Shown in pieces: positions 25,177 through 32,504 of a stretch of 64,000 nt of DNA. The notes under the pieces are model-generated. The model was not told where the DNA came from. It saw only the letters and a list, made by a program, of their open reading frames with translations, and ran no database searches. The stretch is taken from contig JAHBYJ010000001.1 of NCBI GenBank assembly GCA_019636015.1, positions 1,488,001 to 1,552,000 on the forward strand. Reading direction: 5' to 3'. The DNA comes from Parvibaculaceae bacterium (GTDB lineage Bacteria; Pseudomonadota; Alphaproteobacteria; Parvibaculales; Parvibaculaceae). A program made the translations under genes and the position numbers. Every line of letters begins with the position of its first letter. Within the stretch, counting starts at the first letter, position 1.

Positions 25177-26070
25177 CTACAGAATGGTGCCAGGCAGGTC
25201 CGATTTCGGAACGACGATCTCGCCCGTGGCCGCATCCTTGATCCAGATCGTATGGGTATGTATCCGCACTCCGCCAAACCGCTTCAGGGCAAAATCGAAC
25301 TTGACGACATAGGCCGCGCCCGGTTTCGCATCCAGAAGAACGGGAAGATAGCCTTCGTACAGGCCGGTGCGTGCGAGAATGGCGATGGCCCGCATACCGG
25401 GCGTCAGGGCGACGGACTTTGTCGGTTCCCACAGCGGCGCGACCCACACGCCGCGTTCCCTGTCTTCCGGCACGATCTGCCCGTCGACAGCGATGGGATA
25501 GACGCTGAGGCCGCTCTCGTGGACTGTGCCGCGGATCGTCGCCACATCGGCGCTCGAGGGTGGCCGGTAGCGCCCCTCGATCGACATAATGAGATCGGGC
25601 GTCTTCGGCACAACGATTTCGCCGGTTCGCTCGTCCTCGATATAGAGCCATGTGCGGATACGGTTGTAATTGAGCCCGTCCGCCCAGTTGGTGTCCTCGG
25701 CTCGTTTGATGACATAGCGGCCGCCCGGCTTTGCATCGAGCATCACGGGAATGGAATCGCCGCGCCTGCCGACGATATAGCCGATGGTGAGCGATTGGGG
25801 GCCGGGCTTGAGTTCTATCGGCACGTCGAACTTTTCGTCTTCAAAGGCAACCTTGCCATTGATGGCGAAGACACCGACGGCATAGGTCGCGCTGCCGACA
25901 AGGCCCGGCTTTTGCGAATAGCTGCCGCGGATCGTTGCAGGCTCCGTCACGCCGGTAAGGTCCGGCTTGTAGGGCTGAAAATCGGCGGGCGGCAGTGTCT
26001 CGAGCTTCGGCGCGCAGGCGGCGAGCGAAAGGGCGAGAGCGGCCAGAACAAAGGAAAGGAACTTTTTCAT
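25177..26070 (-). CDS. Lipoprotein with two 'LDAKPG' modules, unknown function
   Basis: A 297-residue lipoprotein (lipobox LSLAAC, Cys about 19). The mature part holds two diverged copies of one module: ATIRG near residues 45 and 175, VPVMLDAKPGGRYVIK and LPVLLDAKPGAAYVVK, and WLYIEDERTGEIVVPK and IWIKDAATGEIVVPK. The same module occurs twice in the neighbouring upstream gene. The pattern suggests beta-sandwich repeats on the outer-membrane surface or in the periplasm. It is read against the GTA cluster, with its stop 1 base from that of g9. I know no named domain that fits. Confidence 0.75.
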   Translation of the reverse strand: MKKFLSFVLAALALSLAACAPKLETLPPADFQPYKPDLTGVTEPATIRGSYSQKPGLVGSATYAVGVFAINGKVAFEDEKFDVPIELKPGPQSLTIGYIVGRRGDSIPVMLDAKPGGRYVIKRAEDTNWADGLNYNRIRTWLYIEDERTGEIVVPKTPDLIMSIEGRYRPPSSADVATIRGTVHESGLSVYPIAVDGQIVPEDRERGVWVAPLWEPTKSVALTPGMRAIAILARTGLYEGYLPVLLDAKPGAAYVVKFDFALKRFGGVRIHTHTIWIKDAATGEIVVPKSDLPGTIL

Positions 26071-26107
26071 CGGATCAACCTCGGCAATTTTAGCGCACGC
26101 AGCGCGT

Positions 26108-27076
26108 TCAGCGCTCTCTCTCGCACCAGAGCTTCGGCTTCGGTGGCGGTCGCTTCAGCTGTCCCTTGCCGGCGGGAAAGGAGGTCGGCTCCCGGTATGA
26201 GAAGCCGCCGAACTGCATGCCCACATTCACAAGGGCAGCGGCCTTGGGAACGACAATCGCGCCCGTCGCGGTATCCTCGATCCAGATGGAAATGTATTGC
26301 GGACCGAAGCCCCGCTGAGGTGCCTCATATCCCAGTGCATAGGTCGCCCCCGGCTTTGCATCGAGCATCACGGGAACCTTCGCCCATCCATAGATAGGCT
26401 GATAATCGGCGCCGGTGCCGACATAGAAACTGAGGTAGAAGGCCATGGCGCGCGCCCCTGCTGCCACTCTCGCCGACCGGACGCGATCGCCAAGCCTCTC
26501 TCCATCGATCGCAACGATTTCGATACGGCCCTCGTCGCGCTCGCCAAATGGAAATTCGTTGACCCTGCGGGGCACCGCAGTCACGAGCGCGCTGTCGGGC
26601 CCGCTGGGTTCGATATAAGTGGCGCTCGGCGCTTTCGTCCCGGTGATCTGCCCGATCACCGTTTCGCTCATGGGGTCGTTCTCCGCGTCCCGGAGGGGTC
26701 TGCGAAACACCGTTTGGCCGGTGGCCTCATTGACGACGTAAAGCGTATCGTCGGAGTCGTTTTCCCATTTGACGACGAATGCGTCGCCGGGTCCGGCGTC
26801 GAGCCGCAGGGGCATCAACCGGCCTTTGAAGGCGACCACGAGCGAATGAGGCCCCGGCGCAAGATCGTGGCGATCGCATGTTTCGAGCTCGCCGCCGAGG
26901 AAGCGTCCATCGATATACATCACTCTGGAACTGGTCTTCCCGAGGAAGCTGCTCACAACGTCTCCGCGAATGGTCGCCAGAGACGGGTCCTGCGGCGGCG
27001 GTGCGGGCTCGCGCTCCTGCGCATGGGCGGCGGTGGCAGCGAAGATCGCAATGGCGGCAAGGCGTAGAAGTTTCAC
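26108..27076 (-). CDS. Secreted protein with two related 'LDAKPG' modules, unknown function
   Basis: A 322-residue protein starting at GTG 27076 with a signal peptide (KLLRLAAIAIFAATAAHAQ). The longer open frame upstream is antisense to g10. Module 1 has ATIRGDVVSSF, LRLDAGPGDAFVVK and VVNEATGQTVF. Module 2 has ETVIGQITG, VPVMLDAKPGATYALG and WIEDTATGAIVVPK. It is therefore a paralogue of the gene 37 bases downstream, with which it forms a two-gene operon. The 96-base gap to the divergent GTA g10 gene must hold promoters for both directions. Confidence 0.75.
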   Translation of the reverse strand: MKLLRLAAIAIFAATAAHAQEREPAPPPQDPSLATIRGDVVSSFLGKTSSRVMYIDGRFLGGELETCDRHDLAPGPHSLVVAFKGRLMPLRLDAGPGDAFVVKWENDSDDTLYVVNEATGQTVFRRPLRDAENDPMSETVIGQITGTKAPSATYIEPSGPDSALVTAVPRRVNEFPFGERDEGRIEIVAIDGERLGDRVRSARVAAGARAMAFYLSFYVGTGADYQPIYGWAKVPVMLDAKPGATYALGYEAPQRGFGPQYISIWIEDTATGAIVVPKAAALVNVGMQFGGFSYREPTSFPAGKGQLKRPPPKPKLWCERER

Positions 27077-27172
27077 GAACGAAGTCCCCCGGTGTTGCGC
27101 TTCGGGCGAAGCGCGGCCCGGGGAAAGGATAGCCGCATTCGGGCGGCAGGCTCCAGCATCAATGAGGTGGAA

Positions 27173-27490
27173 ATGGCAAACAGGCACAGAGGCGAAATCG
27201 AGGCTTTCCTCGATGGCGAGCGCATGACGCTGGTCCTGACGCTCGGCGCGCTTGCCGAGCTTGAGCAGGCTTTCGGCGGCGAGGACATGCTGGCGCTGGC
27301 GAGCCGCTTCGAAACGGGCCGCATCGCCGCCGCCGACGCGGTGAAGATCATCGGCGCGGGCCTCCGCGGCGCGGGTCATCAGCATAGTGACGAAGATGTA
27401 TCCCGCATGACGGCGGAAGGCGGCGCGGCGGGCTTCGTCGCCATCGTTGCGGAGTTGCTCTCCGCAACTTTCGGTGGAAGCGGCCAGTGA
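27173..27490 (+). CDS. GTA g10 protein (tail-assembly gene family)
   Basis: A 105-residue protein from ATG 27173 with GAGGTGG upstream. HRGEIEAFLDGERMTLVLTLGALAELEQAFGGEDMLALASRF is the signature of the gene transfer agent GP10 family. It precedes g10.1 with a GTGA overlap. In phages the equivalent pair works as tail-assembly chaperones. Confidence 0.92.
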   Translation: MANRHRGEIEAFLDGERMTLVLTLGALAELEQAFGGEDMLALASRFETGRIAAADAVKIIGAGLRGAGHQHSDEDVSRMTAEGGAAGFVAIVAELLSATFGGSGQ

Positions 27491-27699
27491 GCGCGCCGCG
27501 TTTCCCCTGGGACGAAGCCATGTCGCTCGGCCTCGGCCAGCTGCGCCTGCCGCCGGAAATCTTCTGGCGCCTGACGCTCCCCGAACTCGCCGCCGCCGCC
27601 CGCGCATTGCGGCCGGTGCGGCAGCACGCAATGAGCCGGCAGTCGCTGCGCCGGATGATGCTGGCCTTCCCTGACGAGCGGTGTGAACCCGGTCAATAA
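27487..27699 (+). CDS. GTA g10.1 tail assembly chaperone
   Basis: A 70-residue protein starting at GTG 27487 in the g10 stop. RFPWDEAMSLGLGQLRLPPEIFWRLTLPELAAA is the conserved motif of the short GTA/phage tail-assembly chaperone. It normally precedes the tape-measure gene g11. Here a lipoprotein pair is inserted between them. Confidence 0.9.
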   Translation: MSAPRFPWDEAMSLGLGQLRLPPEIFWRLTLPELAAAARALRPVRQHAMSRQSLRRMMLAFPDERCEPGQ

Positions 27700-27723
27700 T
27701 CGGGCCTATAGAGACTTTGATTA

Positions 27724-27751
27724 TTGCACATCGAAATTTTGATTGTACCAT
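27724..27751 (+). promoter_or_regulatory. Candidate promoter of the inserted lipoprotein pair
   Basis: TTGCAC (27724-27729) and TACCAT (27746-27751) are 16 bases apart in an unusually AT-rich stretch compared with flanking GTA genes. The lipoprotein start at 27808 is about 55 bases downstream. Confidence 0.45.
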
Positions 27752-27807
27752 TCGACTTGGGTGCTGGCGTTGTAAGTCGGCGGTCATTGGGACTTTGGGG
27801 GGACCAG

Positions 27808-28533
27808 ATGAATATCTTGAGCCGTATCGGCGTGGTTGCGGCCGCGCTGCTGATGCTTGCCGGTTGTGCGACCCAGCCGGCAATTCCGTTCGACAGCTCC
27901 TCGGCAGGGCAGATCAAGACAATCGGCATCCTGACGCCGGATATTCCTACGGGTCCTTCGGCGATCCTCGCGAGCAGCGTCGGGCAGAGTTTCGGGCTGA
28001 TCGGCGCTCTGGTCGATGCCGGCATGCAGTCCTCGCGCGAGAGCGATCTGAAGTCGATGCTGAATTCGCGCCAGTTCGTGGCTCATGACAAGTTGATGGC
28101 CGGCGTGACCGCATCGCTCGAGGCCCAGGGTTATGAAGTGCGCCGCGTCTCCGTCGCGCGCTCGGAGCGCGGCGAATTCCTGAAGACCTATCCGCTCTCC
28201 AACACCGAGAAAGTGGATGCCTATCTCGATATCGTGATGAGAGGCTATGGCTATATCGCTGCGGGCATTACCGACGGCACGCCCTACCGGCCGATTGTCG
28301 AAACGCGCGTGCGTCTCGTCAGTGCGAAGGATTCGAGCGTGTTGATGGAAGACGTCATCTTCTACAATCGCCTCAACGCCACTTATGAAACGACCAACGT
28401 CACGATTTCGCCCGACCCGGCCTATTCCTTTACGGACTTCTCGTCCCTGGAGCGCGATCCCGACAAGGCGGTGGAAGGGCTCGATGTCGCCTTTGCGAAA
28501 TCGACCGAGGCAATCGCCACCTTGCTGCGCTAG
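27808..28533 (+). CDS. Lipoprotein, unknown function (inserted in GTA cluster)
   Basis: A 241-residue lipoprotein (lipobox LMLAGC, Cys about 20) from ATG 27808, with GGGGGGACC upstream. The mature part contains SVGQSFGLIGALVDAGMQSSRESDLKS and a C-terminal VEGLDVAFAKSTEAIATLL. This layout is seen in unassigned periplasmic lipoproteins, but I cannot name the family. It is followed after 9 bases by another lipoprotein gene. The pair has a promoter candidate before it and a strong terminator after it, so it behaves as an independent unit between GTA g10.1 and g11. Confidence 0.75.
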   Translation: MNILSRIGVVAAALLMLAGCATQPAIPFDSSSAGQIKTIGILTPDIPTGPSAILASSVGQSFGLIGALVDAGMQSSRESDLKSMLNSRQFVAHDKLMAGVTASLEAQGYEVRRVSVARSERGEFLKTYPLSNTEKVDAYLDIVMRGYGYIAAGITDGTPYRPIVETRVRLVSAKDSSVLMEDVIFYNRLNATYETTNVTISPDPAYSFTDFSSLERDPDKAVEGLDVAFAKSTEAIATLLR

Positions 28534-28542
28534 GAGCGGCGC

Positions 28543-29178
28543 ATGAACAAGTGGAAATGCCTCGCAGTGGCGTCCGCAGGATTGCTCGTCGCCTCCTGCG
28601 CAAACAACGCGCCCGACCTGTCGCCACTGGTGCAGATCGCGCCGGCCTCCTGCACGCAGGAGCCCAATCTCGGTCGCGCCTTGCCAGTCAGCTTCAGTGC
28701 CGAAGGCAAGATCGAGGCCGTGAGAGCGACGATCTCGGAGCAGAGCCCCTGTCTCACCGTCGGTGAGAAAAAGAGCCTCTACGAGGTCTTCGCTCTGCCG
28801 GAAGCCGGGCAGCCGATCATCGTCACGGTGCGGAGCCTGCCGAGTACACGCGGTATCCTGCCGCTGCGGATCGTGGTGCTGGACAAGGAGGGCAAGGTTC
28901 TGCGGCAGATCGACCGTGAATCCATCCATTTTCGCGGTACGGCTCTCACCGCCATGCTGCGCACGCGGCCGGGCGATCGCTACCTGGTGGTCTCATCCGA
29001 TCCTGATGTGGTCGGCACCGACATTTCCCGCGTGAGCGGCAATGTCAATCAGCAGATGATTTCGACAGGCGCCTTCATGGTGCCCGTTTACACGGGCTCG
29101 GAATCGACCGCCAGCATGACCTATGCGCATAACGGGACGGTGGATGTGTCCGTCCGGGCTATCCCGGTGGCCAGGTAG
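28543..29178 (+). CDS. Lipoprotein, possibly MalM-like (inserted in GTA cluster)
   Basis: A 211-residue lipoprotein with lipobox LVASC. Residues about 85-150 (ALPEAGQPIIVTVRSLPSTRGILPLRIVVLDKEGKVLRQIDRESIHFRG) resemble the MalM/maltose-operon periplasmic fold in its 'FxLP...PxIxVLDxxxxVLR' pattern. No maltose genes are nearby. The C-terminal half is Thr/Ser-rich and may be surface exposed. It shares an operon with the preceding lipoprotein. The MalM link is a tentative reading of pattern only. Confidence 0.7.
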   Translation: MNKWKCLAVASAGLLVASCANNAPDLSPLVQIAPASCTQEPNLGRALPVSFSAEGKIEAVRATISEQSPCLTVGEKKSLYEVFALPEAGQPIIVTVRSLPSTRGILPLRIVVLDKEGKVLRQIDRESIHFRGTALTAMLRTRPGDRYLVVSSDPDVVGTDISRVSGNVNQQMISTGAFMVPVYTGSESTASMTYAHNGTVDVSVRAIPVAR

Positions 29179-29204
29179 CGGCCACCATCCGGCACGAAAC
29201 CGAA

Positions 29205-29233
29205 ATGCGCTGGCCGATGGCCGGCGCATTTTT
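29205..29233 (+). terminator. Rho-independent terminator of the inserted lipoprotein pair
   Basis: ATGCGCTGGCC-GAT-GGCCGGCGCAT forms an 11-bp stem with one wobble pair and ends in TTTTT. The flanking GAAAC...GTTTC bases extend the stem. It lies between the lipoprotein gene and GTA g11. Confidence 0.9.
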
Positions 29234-29269
29234 CGTTTCAGGCCCGGCTGTTCTTGATCGGAGAAGAAA

Positions 29270-29899
29270 ATGACCCCCGACACCGACCCCGAAACCCTCA
29301 CCCGCGCCATGGAGCAAGCGGGCGAGGCGGCGCGTCTCTTCGCCCTCGACAGCGAACGCGCCTTGAAGTCCGTAAGCGCCGAGCTCCGCCGCACCACGCG
29401 CGAGGGCCGCGATTTCGGCGATGCGCTGGCCTCCGCCTTCGAGGGCGCGGCGCTGAAAGGCCGCTCGCTTTCCGACACGCTGAGGAAACTTGCGCTCGAC
29501 CTCTCGCGTATCGCGCTGGACGGCGCGCTGAAGGCCGTCACGGGCGCTGTCTCCGGCGGCATCGGTAATGCCATCGGCTCTCTCGTCATGAATGCCGACG
29601 GCAATGCGATTGCCGGTGGCCGCGTGCTGCCCTTCGCGAAGGGCGGCGTTGTCTCGAGCCCGATGCTCTTTCCCCTGCGCGGCGGCGCCGGCCTTGCGGG
29701 CGAGGCGGGGGCGGAGGCGATCCTGCCGCTTCGCCGCGGGGCCGACGGCCGCCTCGGCGTGGCCGCAGGCGAGGGCGCCCCGCCCATGCACATCACATTC
29801 AATGTGACGGCAACGGACGCCGCGAGCTTCCGCCGCTCGGAATCGCAGATCGCAGCGATGCTTGCCCGCGCCGCCGCGCGCGGCCGCAGAAACATTTGA
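29270..29899 (+). CDS. GTA tape-measure protein (g11, short form)
   Basis: A 209-residue protein. GRDFGDALASAFEGAALKGRSLSDTLRKLALDLSRIAL and the later GGRVLPFAKGGVVSSPMLFPLRGGAGLAGEAGAEAILPLRRG are the typical C-terminal tape-measure segment of RcGTA g11. It sets tail length. GAGAAGAAA precedes the ATG. It appears complete, with family-normal length. Confidence 0.9.
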   Translation: MTPDTDPETLTRAMEQAGEAARLFALDSERALKSVSAELRRTTREGRDFGDALASAFEGAALKGRSLSDTLRKLALDLSRIALDGALKAVTGAVSGGIGNAIGSLVMNADGNAIAGGRVLPFAKGGVVSSPMLFPLRGGAGLAGEAGAEAILPLRRGADGRLGVAAGEGAPPMHITFNVTATDAASFRRSESQIAAMLARAAARGRRNI

Positions 29900-29931
29900 T
29901 TGAGGAACATCTGAAATGAGGAACCCCTGAC

Positions 29932-30072
29932 ATGGCTTTCCACGACATCAGGTTTCCGCTCGAGATCGCGCTCGGCGCAAGCGGCGGGCAGAAGGACGAT
30001 GCGCTGCTGGGCAAGATCACCCGCGTGATCGACATTCTGGCCCTGAATATCGGCTTCGCCCGCCGCCAATAG
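29932..30072 (+). pseudogene. Remnant of GTA g12 (distal tail protein), truncated chimera
   Basis: ATG 29932 starts a 46-residue frame ending at TAG 30070-30072. The first 20 residues (MAFHDIRFPLEIALGASGG...) match the conserved N-terminus of the DUF2460/g12 protein, which is normally about 200 residues. The rest (KDDALLGKITRVIDILALNIGFARRQ) does not look like g12. No g13, g14 or g15 follows. A deletion joining the start of g12 to another sequence would explain this. Confidence 0.7.
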
Positions 30073-30201
30073 GGCGGGCGGTCCGGAAAGACGGTCAAAT
30101 TCGAGGTTTTACTTTTAGGAATTGGTAAAGCCTCCGCCGTCATACTCGCCATAACCATCAGCCCCGCCCGGCTCTCCGGGACAGAAGGAAAGGGGACGGT
30201 C

Positions 30202-30393
30202 ATGGCGAGGAAGATTTTCTACAATCGCAGGTCGCGCCGCCGCGCATTGGCGGCGGCGGGGCTTGGCCTGTCCGCAGCGGCTCTCTTCGCCGCCGGGCTC
30301 TATGCCGGCCTCGCGCTGGCGCCGCTGTTCACACCCACGCAGATCGCCGTCACGAATGAACCGCCCGCGGTGCTTGCCGCAGCGGAATTCTGA
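30202..30393 (+). CDS. Small single-pass membrane protein, unknown
   Basis: A 63-residue protein with a very basic N-terminus (MARKIFYNRRSRRRALAAAG) and one hydrophobic helix (about 16-43), ending in a short periplasmic tail. AAAGGGGAC lies before the ATG. It sits just past the broken GTA end and 129 bases before the SDR gene. No family is recognised, and it could be a spurious short frame. Confidence 0.45.
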   Translation: MARKIFYNRRSRRRALAAAGLGLSAAALFAAGLYAGLALAPLFTPTQIAVTNEPPAVLAAAEF

Positions 30394-30522
30394 CCCCGCC
30401 AGAGCCACACAAAATTTCGCCTGCTTTTTGCAGCGGCAACGCGCCGCCGCAGCCGGACAGGCGCGCGCTTTGCTGCTAGAAAAAACGCCGCAGAAAAAAC
30501 GGCGCATAAGGGCGGGCAGCAG

Positions 30523-31314
30523 ATGGATCTACAGCTCAAGGGCAAGCGCGCCCTCGTCTCCGGAAGCCATCGCGGCACCGGCCGCGCCATCGCCCATGCG
30601 CTGGCGCGCGAAGGCGCAGACGTGATCGTCCACGGCTTCGAGATCGGCGCGGCCGAAGAAGCCGCCGCCGAAATCCGCGCACTTGGTTTCTCCGCTGCCG
30701 CGGTCGCGGGCGACATCTGCGCCGATGCCGGTGCGGCGGAAGTGATCGCCGCCGCCGGGGACATCGACATTCTGATCAACAATTACGGCACCGCCGATGC
30801 AGGCTCGTGGAGCCGGACGGAAACCGATGGCTGGATCGATGCCTATGAAAAGAACGTGCTCTCCGCCGTGCGCCTCACGCGCGGCTTCATGGGCGCAATG
30901 AAGGCGAAGGGCTGGGGCCGCATTATCATGCTCGGCACCATCGGCTCGACGGAGCCCGCCGCCCGCATGCCGCATTACTACGCCTCGAAAGGCGCGCTCG
31001 CGACAATGACGGTTTCTCTGGCGAAGGAACTCGCCGGCACCGGCATCACGGTCAATCTCGTTTCGCCCGGCCTCATCCGCACGAAGGAAGTGGAAGAGCG
31101 CTTCCTCGCGCAGGGCCGCGAGCGCGGCTGGGGGACGACATGGGAAGAAGTGGAGCCCCATGTGCTGAAAAGCTTCATGGGCAATCTCACCGGCCATATT
31201 CCGCTGCCGGAGGAAATCGCAAACCTCGTTGCATTTATCGCAAGCCCTCTTTCCGGCGCGGTGGATGCGCTCAATATCCGGATCGACGGCGGCACCACCG
31301 CCCTCGTGACGTAA
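30523..31314 (+). CDS. Short-chain dehydrogenase/reductase
   Basis: A 263-residue SDR. The nucleotide-binding glycine motif is SGSHRGTGRA (13-22), with NNYG at 86-89. The catalytic Ser is probably in GTIGS, and Tyr152 and Lys156 are in HYYASK. The C-terminal end (LNIRIDGGTTALVT) is the usual SDR finish. It heads a run with two acyl-CoA dehydrogenases and a nitroreductase, so an oxidation step in a CoA-ester or steroid/terpenoid-like catabolic route is plausible. The substrate cannot be told. Confidence 0.92.
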   Translation: MDLQLKGKRALVSGSHRGTGRAIAHALAREGADVIVHGFEIGAAEEAAAEIRALGFSAAAVAGDICADAGAAEVIAAAGDIDILINNYGTADAGSWSRTETDGWIDAYEKNVLSAVRLTRGFMGAMKAKGWGRIIMLGTIGSTEPAARMPHYYASKGALATMTVSLAKELAGTGITVNLVSPGLIRTKEVEERFLAQGRERGWGTTWEEVEPHVLKSFMGNLTGHIPLPEEIANLVAFIASPLSGAVDALNIRIDGGTTALVT

Positions 31315-31340
31315 GAAAAGAAGACAGGGAAGAGAAGACC

Positions 31341-32492
31341 ATGCAGCCTTTCAGGTTCGATCTTTGCGAACTGCCCGGCGAGACGGAGGGGCTCCGTCAG
31401 GAGATCCGCGCCTTCCTCGCGGAAGAATTGCGCCATGTGCCGAAAGTCACGCGCGCGCAGACCTGGTCTGGATCGGACCCCGAATTCAGCCGCAAGATGG
31501 GCGCGAAGGGCTGGATCGGCATGACCTGGCCGAAGAAATATGGCGGCCATGAACGGAGCTTCTTCGACCGCTATGTGATGCTGGAGGAAATGCTCGCCGC
31601 AGGCGCGCCCGTCGGCGCGCACTGGATCGGCGACCGCCAGTCCGGTCCCTTGCTGCTTCGCTTCGGCACCGAGGAACAGCGCCAGTCCATCCTGCCGCGC
31701 GTTGCGAAAGGCGAATGCTATTTCTGCATCGGCATGTCGGAGCCGGATTCGGGTTCCGACCTCGCCGCCACCCGCACCCGCGCCGACAAGGTCGATGGCG
31801 GCTTCCGCGTCAACGGCACCAAGCTCTGGACCTCCGGCGCCCATACCGCCCATTACATGATCGCGCTCTTCCGCACGGATTCGGCGCCGGAAGCGAAACA
31901 TTCCGGCCTGACGCAGTTTCTCGTCGACCTGAAGACGACCGAAGGCGTCACCATCCGCCCGATCAAGGACCTCGCGGGCAATGCGCATTTCAACGAAGTC
32001 GTCTTCGAGGATGCCTTCGTGCCGGACAACATGATGGTCGGCACGCTGGGCGGCGGCTGGGGCCAGGTGACCGCCGAACTTGCCTTCGAGCGCTCGGGGC
32101 CGGAACGCTATCTCTCGAGCTACCTGCTCATGGTCGAGATGATCCGCGAGCTCGAAAAGCATGGCGGCGATGAAGGCGCCGAAACGATCGGCCGCCTCGT
32201 CGCCCATCTGCTGACGCTCCGGCAAATGTCGCTCTCGGTCGCCGGCATGCTGGAGAAGGGCGAGAACCCGGCGCTTGAGGCGTCCGTCGTGAAGGACCTC
32301 GGCGCGATCTTCGAACAGGACATGCCGGTCGTCGCGCATGAGCTCCTCGGCATCGCACCCACCATCGGCGAGGGCAGCGACTACGAACAGGTGCTCGGCT
32401 ATCTGACGCAGACCACGCCATCCTTCTCGCTGCGCGGCGGCACGCGTGAAATCCTGCGCGGCATCATCGCGCGCGGTCTTGGGCTTCGCTGA
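31341..32492 (+). CDS. Acyl-CoA dehydrogenase, subunit A of a pair
   Basis: A 383-residue flavoprotein from ATG 31341 (MQPFRFDLCELPGETEG). FCIGMSEPDSGSDLAATRTRA is the FAD/substrate motif and KLWTSGAHTAHYMI the second one. The C-terminal LRGGTREILRGIIARGLGL replaces the usual YEGT with RGGT, so the catalytic glutamate of short-chain enzymes is not at that spot. Length and motif resemble FadE26/ChsE-type large subunits that pair with a shorter partner. It starts 26 bases after the SDR gene, and the partner gene follows after 12 bases. Confidence 0.9.
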   Translation: MQPFRFDLCELPGETEGLRQEIRAFLAEELRHVPKVTRAQTWSGSDPEFSRKMGAKGWIGMTWPKKYGGHERSFFDRYVMLEEMLAAGAPVGAHWIGDRQSGPLLLRFGTEEQRQSILPRVAKGECYFCIGMSEPDSGSDLAATRTRADKVDGGFRVNGTKLWTSGAHTAHYMIALFRTDSAPEAKHSGLTQFLVDLKTTEGVTIRPIKDLAGNAHFNEVVFEDAFVPDNMMVGTLGGGWGQVTAELAFERSGPERYLSSYLLMVEMIRELEKHGGDEGAETIGRLVAHLLTLRQMSLSVAGMLEKGENPALEASVVKDLGAIFEQDMPVVAHELLGIAPTIGEGSDYEQVLGYLTQTTPSFSLRGGTREILRGIIARGLGLR

Positions 32493-32504
32493 GGAGAGAC
32501 GACG

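Noticed and set aside
16807..30072. Complete temperate prophage
   Set aside because: No integrase, repressor, replication genes or attachment sites were seen, and gene order and sizes match the RcGTA type.
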